Shown here: piece after piece, positions 13,916 through 21,978 of the stretch | Numbering within the stretch: the stretch's first letter is position 1 | Layout: each line of letters opens with the position of its first letter | Origin: Clostridiales bacterium | Lineage (GTDB): Bacteria > Bacillota > Clostridia > Christensenellales > Aristaeellaceae | Reading direction: 5' to 3' | Length of the DNA: 48,137 nt | Assembly (NCBI GenBank): GCA_016930575.1 | Contig: JAFGGL010000005.1 | Coordinates: 1 to 48,137 of the forward strand | Translations under genes and position numbers: made by a program | The notes under the pieces: generated by a model | Told to the model about the DNA's origin: nothing | The model's database searches: none | The model's input: the letters and a program-made list of their open reading frames with translations, nothing else

Positions 13916-15088
13916 ATGATCGGATTGCTGCTAATCATCTACATGGCGTTTATCAGCCTGGGGCTGCCGGATTCGATGCTGGGCACGGCGTGGACGGTCA
14001 TGCACACGGATATCGGCGCGCCGATCACGCTGGCCGGCGTGATCGCTATGGTGATCTGCGGCGGCACGATCATTTCCAGCTTGTTCTCATCCCGCGTCAT
14101 CAACCGGTTTGGAACCTGGCGCGTGGTGACGGTCAGCGTGCTGATGACGGCGTTTGCGCTGTTCGGCTTTTCGGTATCCTCCGCGGTATGGATGCTGCTG
14201 CTTTTCGCCGTGCCGCTGGGGCTTGGCGCCGGGGCGGTGGACGCGGCGCTGAACAACTTCGTGGCCCTGCATTATAAACCCCGGCACATGAACTGGCTGC
14301 ATTGTTTCTGGGGCATCGGCGCGACGGGCGGCCCGCTGGTGATCGCGGCGTTTCTTAGCACGGGCGGCAGCTGGCGCACCGGATACGTGACCATCGGCAT
14401 CCTGCAGGCGCTGCTGGTCGTGGGATTGTGGGCGTCCGGATCCCTGTGGAAACTGCCGGCTGTTTCCGCCAGGGAAGACGCCTCGCGGGACGGCGGATTT
14501 GTTTCCAACAAGGCCGCGCTCAAGATCCGCGGCGTGAAAGCGTCGCTGTTTACGTTTTTTTGTTATTGCTCGCTGGAAATGCTCGCGGGGCTGTGGGCGG
14601 CAAGCTATTTGACCACGCAGCGCGCGGTCACGCCGGCGAACGCGGCGCTCTGGGTTTCGCTGTTCTACGGCGGCATTACGGCGGGCCGGTTTTTCAGCGG
14701 CCTGCTTGCCGAAAAGATCAAAAGCGAAAACCTGATTCGCGGAGGGCTTTTGGTGATCGCCGCCGGAATCGCTTTGTTGCTGCTGCCGCTGCCGGAGTTC
14801 TTTTGCATGATCGGTTTGATATTGATCGGGCTGGGCTGCGCGCCGGTTTATCCCGGCATGATCTATCTGGTGCCCAAACGCTTCGGCAAGGCCGTGTCCC
14901 AGACGGTGATCGGGCTGTCGATGGCCTCCGCTTACGTAGGCACCACCTTTATGCCGCCGCTTCTCGGGGCGGTTTCCACCGTGCTGACGCTCGGCGTTTT
15001 GCCGTATGCGCTTGCGGCGCTGCTGCTTTTGATGGCCATCAGCAGCGAGATGATCAACAAACACAGCGGAGTCGCAGGGAAGAAATAG
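13916..15088 (+). CDS. Major facilitator superfamily transporter
   Basis: This 390-residue protein has twelve hydrophobic segments. The N-terminal half has a conserved LGLPDSMLGTAWTVMH helix seen in FucP/GlpT-distant MFS proteins of gut Clostridia, followed by SRVINRFGTWRVVTV in place of motif A. A central cytoplasmic loop (~175-200) splits two six-helix bundles. The substrate is not predictable; sugar or drug transport is possible. ATG 13916 has GGCGGAGGA 6 nt upstream; longer in-frame sequence upstream is antisense to, or overlaps, the symporter. It ends at a strong terminator (15124). Confidence 0.8.
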   Translation: MIGLLLIIYMAFISLGLPDSMLGTAWTVMHTDIGAPITLAGVIAMVICGGTIISSLFSSRVINRFGTWRVVTVSVLMTAFALFGFSVSSAVWMLLLFAVPLGLGAGAVDAALNNFVALHYKPRHMNWLHCFWGIGATGGPLVIAAFLSTGGSWRTGYVTIGILQALLVVGLWASGSLWKLPAVSAREDASRDGGFVSNKAALKIRGVKASLFTFFCYCSLEMLAGLWAASYLTTQRAVTPANAALWVSLFYGGITAGRFFSGLLAEKIKSENLIRGGLLVIAAGIALLLLPLPEFFCMIGLILIGLGCAPVYPGMIYLVPKRFGKAVSQTVIGLSMASAYVGTTFMPPLLGAVSTVLTLGVLPYALAALLLLMAISSEMINKHSGVAGKK

Positions 15089-15123
15089 GGCAGCGAGCTA
15101 TGTACAAATGCCAAAAACGAAAA

Positions 15124-15151
15124 CCGGCAGGCGTTTCCTGCCGGGATTTTT
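15124..15151 (+). terminator. Terminator of the MFS gene
   Basis: CCGGCAGG (15124-15131) pairs with CCTGCCGG (15137-15144) around CGTTT, followed by GATTTTTTG. Confidence 0.85.
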
Positions 15152-15194
15152 TGATAGAACAAGCAGAAGCCGATCCCGCAATTTAACAAAACAG

Positions 15195-15286
15195 GAAGTA
15201 ATAATATCACATAGTGAGAAGTAATATGCTCACATAATAAGAAGTAAAAGCTTGATATTTTCAGAAGTGAGGAGTATAATAACGAA
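15195..15286 (+). repeat. Four direct repeats with exact 23-bp period over the ATPase promoter
   Basis: GAAGTAA-type units begin at 15195, 15218, 15241 and 15264, exactly 23 bp apart. Units 1 and 2 agree best (GAAGTAATA then TCACATA), and unit 1 contains TCAC-ATA-GTGA. The last two units contain the -35 and -10 boxes of the promoter. A multimeric DNA-binding protein, perhaps the ATPase itself, could bind here. Confidence 0.7.
15252..15280 (+). promoter_or_regulatory. Promoter of the DUF4143-type ATPase
   Basis: TTGATA (15252-15257), 17 bp, TATAAT (15275-15280): near-consensus, embedded in the 23-bp repeats. Confidence 0.8.
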
Positions 15287-15338
15287 ATGGGAAATACCAC
15301 GGATTTATTTCTCGTAGCGTTTGGGGGTGAAGCTATTG

Positions 15339-16610
15339 ATGAATCGCAAGTATTTTAAGCGAATCGCAGATATACAGTTGAGGAACATGCTGGAATCCAG
15401 CGGGGCGGTTTTGATTGAGGGGCCGAAATGGTGCGGGAAGACCCGAACGGCGATGGAAGCGGCTGCGAGCCAGTTGTTTTTACAGGACCCTGACAAACAG
15501 GCTTCTTATTTGAAAGCGGCGGATACAAAGCCATCTCTGCTTCTGAAAGGTGAAACGCCGCGGCTTTTGGACGAATGGCAAATCGCCCCGGTTCTGTGGG
15601 ATGCTGTGCGATTTATGGTTGATCAGCGCGGAGAACCTGGGCAGTTTATCCTGACCGGTTCCGCAGTTCCCAAGGATAATGCCGTCCGGCATACAGGAAC
15701 AGGGCGGATTTCACGTCTGCTGATGCGTCCGATGAGTTTGTTTGAATCGCAGGAATCGCACGGCGATATCTCCATGCGAAAACTTTTCAGCGGCGAAAAA
15801 AACATAGAAGGCCGTTCCGAATTGAGTATTGAGCAAATCGCCTTTGTAATAGCGCGGGGAGGCTGGCCGGCTTCCATAGGTGAAGGTATAAAGGTGTCGC
15901 TTCGTCGTGTAATCGACTATACGGAGGCAATCATTAACGCGGACATATCAAGAGTGGACGGTATTGCGAAAAATCCCATGCGAGTGCGCGCATTGATGCG
16001 TTCGCTTGCCAGAAATATCTCCACACACGCAAAAATCACAACCATTTATCGTGACATTGCAATGCAGGAAACCGATGAGGCTATATCCACAAAAACAATC
16101 GGACAATACCTTGATGCCCTGGACAGAATATTCGTTACGGAAAACATACCCGCCTGGAATCCCGCGATACGTTCAAAAGCGGCAATCAGAACGTCACCGA
16201 AGCGGCAGTTTGTCGATCCGTCTATCGCAATTGCCGTCATGCGTTTAACGCCTGAAAGACTGCTGGAGGATTTTGAGTATTTCGGATTCCTGTTTGAATC
16301 GTTATGCGCAAGGGATCTTCGTATTTATGCCGATGCGAACGACGGGCAGGTGTTTCATTACCTTGACAGCAGCGGATTGGAAGCGGATACCGTGATTTGC
16401 CTGAATGACGGCAGATGGGCTCCCGTTGAAATCAAACTTGGTTCCGCCGAAATTGAAAAAGCGGCGCAGCATCTGCTGATGCTGAAAGAAAAAATCAACA
16501 CAAGCAAAATGCGGGAGCCATCATTTCTGATGGTTTTGACCGGCACGGAATATGCGTACCGCAGAAAGGACGGCGTGTTGGTTGTACCCATCGGGTGTCT
16601 GAAGGACTAA
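15339..16610 (+). CDS. DUF4143-family AAA-type ATPase
   Basis: The N-terminal ATPase of this 423-residue protein has Walker A GPKWCGKT (residues ~29-36), a Walker-B-like RLLDEWQIAPVLWDAVR, and a sensor-like FILTGSAVP. After a helical middle, the C-terminal DUF4143 region has EADTVICLNDGRWAPVEIKL, a pattern like the PD-(D/E)xK nuclease fold. The family is widespread, often solitary, with poorly known roles; a link to mobile elements or defence has been suggested for relatives. Starts possible are ATG 15339, TTG 15336 and GTG 15327; ATG is preferred with GGGGGTG 9-11 nt upstream. Codon use is AT-richer than in neighbours, hinting at transfer. It converges with the kinase-like gene. Confidence 0.85.
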   Translation: MNRKYFKRIADIQLRNMLESSGAVLIEGPKWCGKTRTAMEAAASQLFLQDPDKQASYLKAADTKPSLLLKGETPRLLDEWQIAPVLWDAVRFMVDQRGEPGQFILTGSAVPKDNAVRHTGTGRISRLLMRPMSLFESQESHGDISMRKLFSGEKNIEGRSELSIEQIAFVIARGGWPASIGEGIKVSLRRVIDYTEAIINADISRVDGIAKNPMRVRALMRSLARNISTHAKITTIYRDIAMQETDEAISTKTIGQYLDALDRIFVTENIPAWNPAIRSKAAIRTSPKRQFVDPSIAIAVMRLTPERLLEDFEYFGFLFESLCARDLRIYADANDGQVFHYLDSSGLEADTVICLNDGRWAPVEIKLGSAEIEKAAQHLLMLKEKINTSKMREPSFLMVLTGTEYAYRRKDGVLVVPIGCLKD

Positions 16611-16656
16611 TCCCGCCGGGTAAAACGATGTGCTTTTGCATTTGAGCGTTTGCTTT

Positions 16657-17691
16657 CTACAACGCTACGATTTCCTCCAGCGCGAGAACGGCTTCGTCTT
16701 TGGACGCTTGGTTTTCTGCAAACATCAGCTGCTGCACAAGCCGGTAGCCGAACTTGAACAGGATCATTTCCCGTATAGGGAGTTCGTCCATCGGGGGGAG
16801 TTTTATGCTCTCCCCGATTCCTGTGTAATACGCCGGAAGCAGCCGCCGGTAATACGCGCCGATCTGCCCGGCGGGCGTTTCGTCGGCGACCAGGCTTGCG
16901 ATATCCTCGCCGGGCGCGCTCCAGCCGGCGCAGTCCCAGTCGATTGCGATCACGTTTCCGCCGGATACGAAGATATTCTCCGTCCAGTAATCCCGGTGGC
17001 ACAGCACCCGCGGCAGGCGGGACATGGCCTGGAATATGGCGGGGGATTGTTCCTGGGTAGCGATCAGCATTTGTTTCAGGTGTTGCGGCAGTTCGCAGGC
17101 GTCGGAGCGCAGGTATTTGTACTCCCGGGTGTCCGACGACCACTGCGCGAAATCCCGTTGCATATATTGAAAGTCTGAAAAGCAGTCGATATGCCGCAGG
17201 GTTGTTTCCTGCTGATGGCAGCGCGCCTGAAAGCGGCCGAGTTCTAGGGCGGCCAGCGCCAGGTCGTTCAGCGTGAGCTCCGCTCCGGAGACGCCTTTGA
17301 CGTATTCCATCCACAACCGGTTTTCGCCCTCCGTTTCCTCCGCGCCGAAACACTTCGGCCAGCGGAAGGTTTCCGTAAACAGGGTATGGAACTCCGTCCG
17401 GCACAGATCGTATTCCCTGCGCCAGGAGTTGGGATCGCCGGGGCGTTCCCACTTTTTTTGCGTTTTCATCACGATTTGAAACGGCAGCTCGCGTCCGTCG
17501 GCGGTTTGTGCGCTACCCGTGATCAGCTGCACGTCGCCCAGCGTGCCGCCCTGCAGGGATTGCGCTTTGTATTCGGTGCGCAGCACGGGCGTACCCAATA
17601 GGCTGCCCGCGGCGCGTCGGAGCGCTTCGGGATCGACGGCCGTCTGTTTGGTTTTCAAGGAGATGAATGGATATGGTTCCTGATCGGACAA
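16657..17691 (-). CDS. Aminoglycoside-phosphotransferase-like kinase
   Basis: This 344-residue protein has the APH/choline-kinase fold. The catalytic loop is LCHRDYWTENIFV (HxDxxxxN-type) and the metal site is VIAIDWDCAGWSAPGEDIAS. It probably phosphorylates a small hydroxyl-bearing metabolite; antibiotic resistance cannot be assumed. The start is TTG 17691, 9 nt after GGAGG, which itself overlaps the end of rsgA (GAG GAA TAA). No ATG gives a better start. It is the second gene of an rsgA-led operon, 4 bp downstream. Confidence 0.78.
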   Translation of the reverse strand: MSDQEPYPFISLKTKQTAVDPEALRRAAGSLLGTPVLRTEYKAQSLQGGTLGDVQLITGSAQTADGRELPFQIVMKTQKKWERPGDPNSWRREYDLCRTEFHTLFTETFRWPKCFGAEETEGENRLWMEYVKGVSGAELTLNDLALAALELGRFQARCHQQETTLRHIDCFSDFQYMQRDFAQWSSDTREYKYLRSDACELPQHLKQMLIATQEQSPAIFQAMSRLPRVLCHRDYWTENIFVSGGNVIAIDWDCAGWSAPGEDIASLVADETPAGQIGAYYRRLLPAYYTGIGESIKLPPMDELPIREMILFKFGYRLVQQLMFAENQASKDEAVLALEEIVAL

Positions 17692-17695
17692 CGTC

Positions 17696-18766
17696 TTATT
17701 CCTCCAATTCGTATTTTTGCTTTTCCTTGTTCCACATGGCAATCGACTTGCCCCAGGCCCGCTTGTTTGCCAGGTAGGCGGCCTTGGAGTTTAAGTAGCG
17801 GTTTTCCCGCTGCTGGTCCAGGTAGCTGTCCCAGCGCTCCTGGGAAAGCGTTCCGTCCTTGAGGGCGGCCTTTACGGCGCAGCCCGGTTCGGTCTGGTGG
17901 CGGCAGTCGGAGAAACGGCAGCGCTCAAACAGCGCTTCCACGTCGGGGAAGGCCGTGGCGATGCCCTCGTCCACGTCAAACAGCCCGAGCTCGCGCATGC
18001 CGGGCGTGTCGATCACCATGGCGCCGCCGGGCAGCAGGAAGAGCTGCCGGTGCGTGGTGGTGTGGCGGCCGCGGCTGTCGTCCTCGCGGATCTCCTTGAC
18101 CTCCATCACTTCCGCGTCCATCAGGGTGTTGAGAAGCGACGACTTGCCAACGCCCGACATCCCCAGGAACACGACGGTCTTCCCGGGCTTCAGGTACTGC
18201 CGGAGCGCGTCAAGCCCGTAACCCGTGACGCTGGATACGGCGTGCACCGGTACCTCCGGCGCGACGGCGAGCACCTCGGCCGCCGGCTGTTCCACGTCCG
18301 TGACCAGGTCGGCCTTGGTGAGGATGATTACGGGCTGCGCGCCGGACTGCCCGGTCTGCGTCAGGTAGCGCAGGATGCGGCTTACGTTGAAATCGTAGTT
18401 TAATGACGACAGGATGAACACGTAGTCGAAATTGGCGGCGACCACCTGCTCCAGCACGGTTTTCGCGTAGCCCGCCGCGTGGCCGGACAGGTCGGCGCGT
18501 GAAAACTTGGAGTGCCGCGGCAGCAGCTTTTCGATGCGCGATACGCCGCTTGGATTTCTCTCCAGCAGCACGTAGTCCCCGACGCAGGGGAAGTCCGCGC
18601 GGACTTGATTGTCGTAATAGAATTTGCCTTTCAGCCGCGCGGTGACCTCGCCGGTTTCGGTCATTACGGTGTATAGCTCTCGGCGCAGCTGCGTCACCCG
18701 TCCGGGGACCGTCCCTTCGGGCGGCGTTTCGGTTTCCAGATAACCGTATGTTTTCAGATCAATCAA
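17696..18766 (-). CDS. rsgA: Ribosome small subunit-dependent GTPase RsgA
   Basis: This 356-residue circularly permuted GTPase helps mature the 30S subunit. An N-terminal OB-fold (RGKFYYD-like LKGKFYYDNQVRADFPCVGD) precedes the permuted G domain: G4 ILTKADLV, then G1 GMSGVGKSSLLNTL, then G3 VIDTPGMRELG. The C-terminal zinc domain reads CRFSDCRHQTEPGCAV. The start is TTG 18766, with AAAAGGAG 7 nt upstream; a longer ORF to 18955 runs back through a leader hairpin and is rejected. A 53-nt hairpin (18796-18848) lies just upstream. The next gene is the APH-like kinase. Confidence 0.93.
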   Translation of the reverse strand: MIDLKTYGYLETETPPEGTVPGRVTQLRRELYTVMTETGEVTARLKGKFYYDNQVRADFPCVGDYVLLERNPSGVSRIEKLLPRHSKFSRADLSGHAAGYAKTVLEQVVAANFDYVFILSSLNYDFNVSRILRYLTQTGQSGAQPVIILTKADLVTDVEQPAAEVLAVAPEVPVHAVSSVTGYGLDALRQYLKPGKTVVFLGMSGVGKSSLLNTLMDAEVMEVKEIREDDSRGRHTTTHRQLFLLPGGAMVIDTPGMRELGLFDVDEGIATAFPDVEALFERCRFSDCRHQTEPGCAVKAALKDGTLSQERWDSYLDQQRENRYLNSKAAYLANKRAWGKSIAMWNKEKQKYELEE

Positions 18767-18795
18767 TCGGATTCTCCTTTTTAAATCAATACACA

Positions 18796-18848
18796 ACAAC
18801 ACCGTGGGCACAAGCAGCCAGTTTCCGGCTGCTGTTACACGGTGTTGT
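18796..18848 (-). promoter_or_regulatory. Two-tier hairpin in the rsgA leader
   Basis: ACAACACCGTG (18796-18806) pairs with CACGGTGTTGT (18838-18848), and inside it GCAGCC (18814-18819) pairs with GGCTGC (18827-18832). It lies about 30 bp before the rsgA TTG start. No T-run follows on the minus strand, so it is more likely a leader structure than a terminator. The rest of 18849-19105 shows no gene. Confidence 0.6.
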
Positions 18849-19105
18849 TTCGTGTATGGTGGAACACGGAATTCATTCCGCATTCCGGTAACAGCAATAT
18901 TCAGGAAAGGGTCTTGCGGGCGGCATGGCATACGCGCGGCACCGCGCCTCTGCACGCCAAGATGTGCGGTTCTAGGTCAAAATCACCAGATCGCTATTTT
19001 TCATTCACACACATCCCCTTTCGATGGCAAATCATTCGTGGAACGCTCACAGTGTAACGGATACGGCCTGTGCTGTCAACAGGAATTTATTGCGCGTATC
19101 ATAAT

Positions 19106-19140
19106 ATGACACGATGTTGTCATCATATGTTTGCTATACT
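19106..19140 (+). promoter_or_regulatory. Inverted repeat and -10 box before the frameshifted gene
   Basis: ATGACA (19106-19111) and TGTCAT (19118-19123) form an inverted repeat with a 6-bp centre, 11 bp before TATACT (19135-19140), a good -10 box. The -35 box is not clear. A regulator may bind here. Confidence 0.45.
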
Positions 19141-19173
19141 CCAGCTGCCAATAAACAGAGGGGGGCAAGGGGT

Positions 19174-19761
19174 ATGAAAACGGATGTATGCGGGAAACCT
19201 GCCGGTACGCTTCCGGCAACGGGCAGGATCGGCAGGTTCGTGAAGATACTGGAAACCGAAACGGACGGCGATACCTTCAGGGAGCATGTGAAAAACGCGG
19301 ACCGCTATGCTTCGTATAACGCCGAAGAAAAATCCGCGTGGTGGAACGGCGCTGTCGAAGCGCTGGAAACAAAGCCGGGAAAGGGATAAGGCGATCGGCG
19401 TCATGCACCAGTGCGGGGCGAAATGCTGCGGCAAGGGTCAGCGCAGGACCGCCAAACGGCTGTTTGACGAATCGCAGTCCCTGCGGGATTTTCTGGAAAG
19501 GATCGGCAAACACGACGTTGAGAATGGCGCGCTTCGCTACACGCTGAGGATGAACATACCATCGTCGCGGAGTACCGCCGCTGCTTCTGCCAGCAGGCGG
19601 CGCACGCGAAAGTACCTTTCTGCAGCCTGACATACTGCCGCTGTTCCGAGGAGTTCAACAGGCAGTTTTTCTCCGCCGCGCTGGGAAAGGACGTCCGCGT
19701 CGAAATCCTGCAGTCGATCGTCTGCGGGGCGGACAGCTGCAAGTTCCGCATTACGGTTTGA
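19174..19761 (+). pseudogene. Cysteine-rich protein gene with two frameshifts
   Basis: Three consecutive reading frames together give one plausible ~195-residue protein. From ATG 19174 (GAGGGGGG upstream) frame 1 reads MKTDVCGKPAGTLPATG... to VEALETKPGK. Around 19380-19385 (an AAAGGG run) the sense continues in another frame with DKAIGVMHQCGAKCCGKGQR. Near 19551 it switches again to DEHTIVAEYRRCFCQQ... VPFCSLTYCRCSEEF... ADSCKFRITV, stopping at 19759-19761. The Cys clusters and CKF-type ending resemble DUF6144/V4R-like small-molecule-binding proteins, a weak resemblance. One extra and one missing base compensate. Either the gene is dead or the assembly has two indels. Confidence 0.7.
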
Positions 19762-19773
19762 AAGGAGCATCGT

Positions 19774-20208
19774 ATGGCATACGAAAGGTTTTTGGATAAA
19801 TCGCAGGCGCCTTCGGATGCTGCGATCGAGCGGGCGTCGGGCTCGGCGCGGGAGTTTTGGCTTGACATCCGCCGTTATCTTCGCGCGCAGTATGATTTCC
19901 AGCCGGAGACGGTGTTCTTCACCAAGCAATGCGGCTGGTCGCTCCGGTACAGAAGGGGCAAAAAAACGCTGTGTACCCTGTTTCCGGAATACGGCGCGTT
20001 CACAGTACTCATCATTTTGGGTAAGGAAGAGATCGGCCGGTCGGAGAAGATCAGGGAGGAACTCAGCGAAGCGGTCAGGCGCGTATTCGACACCACGGAG
20101 CAGCTCCACGACGGGCGATGGCTGTGGGTGCGGGTGACGGACGGCGGCGGCGTCCGTTCCGTCAAAGCGCTGCTGGCCGCCAAGGCAAAGCCGAAAGGCG
20201 ACCGATGA
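19774..20208 (+). CDS. DUF3788 family protein
   Basis: This 144-residue protein matches my recollection of the DUF3788 family: a WSLRYRRGKKTLCTLFPEYG strand pair, FTVLIILGKEE, and an ending DGRWLWVRVTD that precedes a short basic tail. The family is uncharacterised, small and cytosolic, often near regulators. AAAGGAG lies 6 nt before ATG 19774, and it starts 12 bp after the frameshifted gene, so both were probably co-transcribed. Confidence 0.75.
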   Translation: MAYERFLDKSQAPSDAAIERASGSAREFWLDIRRYLRAQYDFQPETVFFTKQCGWSLRYRRGKKTLCTLFPEYGAFTVLIILGKEEIGRSEKIREELSEAVRRVFDTTEQLHDGRWLWVRVTDGGGVRSVKALLAAKAKPKGDR

Positions 20209-20209
20209 A

Positions 20210-20239
20210 TTGCGAAAAAGCACAGAACAATGGTAGAAT
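20210..20239 (+). promoter_or_regulatory. Promoter of the flavin reductase gene
   Basis: TTGCGA (20210-20215), 18 bp, TAGAAT (20234-20239), about 60 bp before the start codon. Confidence 0.5.
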
Positions 20240-20300
20240 AGCGTATCGGTGCAATGCCAAATCTACGTAAACTTCGCAATGAGAAGAAACGGAGCGCAGC

Positions 20301-20951
20301 ATGAAAAAAGAATATTCAGCGATCCCGCCCTCGATGACGGCTTTAGAGACCTACGGTTTTTCCTGGATGGATTTCGTCACGGCCATCCCGTCGCCGCTGT
20401 TTGTGGCGACGACCTACAAGCCGGACGGCAAAACCAACGCCTGCCTGCAATCCTGGGCGTGCTTCACCGGCAATACGGACGGCTTTTTCGCCATCCTGTC
20501 CGCCGTCTACAAAAAAGGGCATTTCTACAAAACGCTGAAGGAGACGGGCGTATGCGTTTTGAATTTTCCGTCCGCCGCGTGTTACGACCGCTGCGCGGCT
20601 ACGATCCGCAATAACCAATGGGAGGCGGACGAGATCACGGCCTCCGGCCTCACCGCGGAAGCCGCAGCCGAGGTGAACGCGCCGCGCATCCAGGAGTGCT
20701 TTTTGGCGCTGGAATGCGAGTACCGCTGGGAGAAAGCGCTCATCGAAGGCAGCGACCACACGCTTTTATGCCTGGAGGTCAAAAATATCTGCATGGACGA
20801 AGATCATCTGGACGAGGCCGCGCGGGGCCGCTACGGCGAAACGGGGTACCTGTACAACGTCCATTATCCCGTCGGCCCCGAAACCTTCACAGGAAAAGCG
20901 CACGATTATCTTGCCGTACTGAAGAAATTCCGGGATATGGGGGAGTATTAG
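20301..20951 (+). CDS. Flavin reductase (flavoredoxin) family protein
   Basis: This 216-residue protein is a split-barrel FMN-binding domain. It shows PSPLFVATTYKPDGKTNACL, SWACFTGNTDGFFAIL and KETGVCVLNFPS, the usual FMN phosphate and isoalloxazine contacts, with GLTAEAAAEVNAPRIQECF in the region after the barrel. Such proteins hold FMN and act in electron transfer or as partners of monooxygenases; the partner is not visible here. ATG 20301 has GGAGCGCAGC upstream. It is monocistronic, between its own promoter and a terminator at 20969. Confidence 0.85.
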   Translation: MKKEYSAIPPSMTALETYGFSWMDFVTAIPSPLFVATTYKPDGKTNACLQSWACFTGNTDGFFAILSAVYKKGHFYKTLKETGVCVLNFPSAACYDRCAATIRNNQWEADEITASGLTAEAAAEVNAPRIQECFLALECEYRWEKALIEGSDHTLLCLEVKNICMDEDHLDEAARGRYGETGYLYNVHYPVGPETFTGKAHDYLAVLKKFRDMGEY

Positions 20952-20968
20952 GGAAACCGGATGAAATT

Positions 20969-20998
20969 TAAACGGTCCTTGTTCAGGAACCGTTTTTG
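20969..20998 (+). terminator. Terminator of the flavin reductase gene
   Basis: AAACGGTCCT and AGGAACCGTTT pair with one bulge and are followed by TT, giving a 30-nt intrinsic terminator. Confidence 0.7.
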
Positions 20999-21030
20999 AT
21001 ACCGCCTTGCGTTCCCGTCACACGGTGGTA

Positions 21031-21330
21031 TTATGCCTGTGCCGCAGAGGTCTTCAGGATGTTAATCAATTCGTCCCATTCCCGGATATACAGGTGTTCG
21101 CAAGCCGGAAGCGTTTGATGTTTGCGAGCTTTGTACTCCCGTTCCGTATCATTGTCATACCACACGGGCTAGATTACGACCCGCGCCGCTCCTTCCACAT
21201 CCGCCTGCGGGTTGTCGCTGCAGAACCAGGCGTCTTTGGGCGTTGCGCCGGCCTTTTTGGCTTGCACTCAAAAAGGTACGGGCTGGGCTTGCGAAAGTAA
21301 TATTCGTTTTTGCAAAACCATGCACCTGTT
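21031..21330 (-). pseudogene. Decayed HAD-superfamily hydrolase remnant
   Basis: Minus-strand fragments in shifted frames spell the C-terminal part of a HAD hydrolase. They are YYFRKPSPYLFE (the conserved Lys/Pro region) near 21300-21265, then KAGATPKDAWFCSDNPQADV (motif IV, SDNPxxD) after a frameshift near 21262, then VVI followed by an in-frame TAG near 21166. PVWYDNDTEREYKA to WDELINILKTSAAQA follows, with the natural stop at 21033. The N-terminal catalytic DxD half is not seen. One frameshift and one nonsense mutation indicate a dead gene. The remainder of 21331-21409 holds nothing recognisable. Confidence 0.72.
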
Positions 21331-21409
21331 CCAGCGTCATAATGACCGCCGCTGAAGAAACGTATAAATTTTCCGTCTGCGTGAAGCCGCCGTATAGCCC
21401 GCGACGGTC

Positions 21410-21438
21410 TTGAGATTCACGACCGCATATGGTATAAT
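21410..21438 (+). promoter_or_regulatory. Promoter upstream of the small Cys-rich protein
   Basis: TTGAGA (21410-21415), 17 bp, TATAAT (21433-21438). It leaves a long leader of about 170 nt to the start at 21613. Confidence 0.6.
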
Positions 21439-21612
21439 TTGCTGCGGAGCGAGAAGGCAAAAAGCGTTCATATCCTGCAGGAATTTCCAGTACCGACGAT
21501 GTTGTGGTTGCGTTTTGGACAAGACTCTTTTACGGTTTGTTCAGCGTGTGTCACTGCGTTTTTTCATGTACAGGTATTGCGCGGCAAACTTTTCGGAAAG
21601 GAGGGAAGCTGT

Positions 21613-21849
21613 ATGCCGGAGTATGTAGTCAATAAAACGAGACAATATGACGACAAGGGGAAGCTGTACTACGAAGTCCACCTGTATCCCAAGTCCCAGT
21701 GCGCCAGTCCGGATTATCCCATGATGGAGAACCAGCACCGCATCGGCACGCTGAACAACTGCAAGGAAGCGCTGGCGCGCGCGGAAGCGATGGGATACAA
21801 GAAAGCCGACGGCTGCTACTACTGCTGCAGGGAGTGCCACAAGAAATAG
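21613..21849 (+). CDS. Small protein with Cys-rich C-terminus
   Basis: This ORF encodes 78 residues. The start is ATG 21613, with AAAGGAGGGAAG about 8 nt upstream; the longer frame to 21439 lacks a ribosome binding site. The N-terminal half looks beta-stranded (YVVNKTRQYDDKGKLYYEVH), the middle is helical (NNCKEALARAEAMGYKKAD), and the end CYYCCRECHKK could bind metal. I recognise no family. A terminator-like hairpin lies at 21908. Confidence 0.7.
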   Translation: MPEYVVNKTRQYDDKGKLYYEVHLYPKSQCASPDYPMMENQHRIGTLNNCKEALARAEAMGYKKADGCYYCCRECHKK

Positions 21850-21907
21850 AAGACCGCCGCCGCGCGCGGCTAGAATACCGACAAAAATAGATAGATGGAG
21901 TCCCGTC

Positions 21908-21940
21908 CGGGAAGCGTTTGTTAAAATGCTTCCCGATTGT
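21908..21940 (+). terminator. Terminator after the small Cys-rich gene
   Basis: CGGGAAGC (21908-21915) and GCTTCCCG (21928-21935) form an 8-bp stem with a 12-nt loop, followed by ATTGTTT. Confidence 0.6.
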
Positions 21941-21978
21941 TTACAATTTGATGAAGTATGATGAAGTTTATGGTTTAC

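Noticed and set aside
16657-17691. Aminoglycoside resistance gene
   Set aside because: The APH-like fold is broad and includes many metabolic kinases; there is no close resemblance to a known resistance enzyme, and it is co-encoded with the housekeeping gene rsgA.
19174-19761. Programmed frameshifting in the Cys-rich gene
   Set aside because: No clear slippery heptamer with a downstream structure at either shift point, and two opposite shifts are needed; simple indels are more likely.
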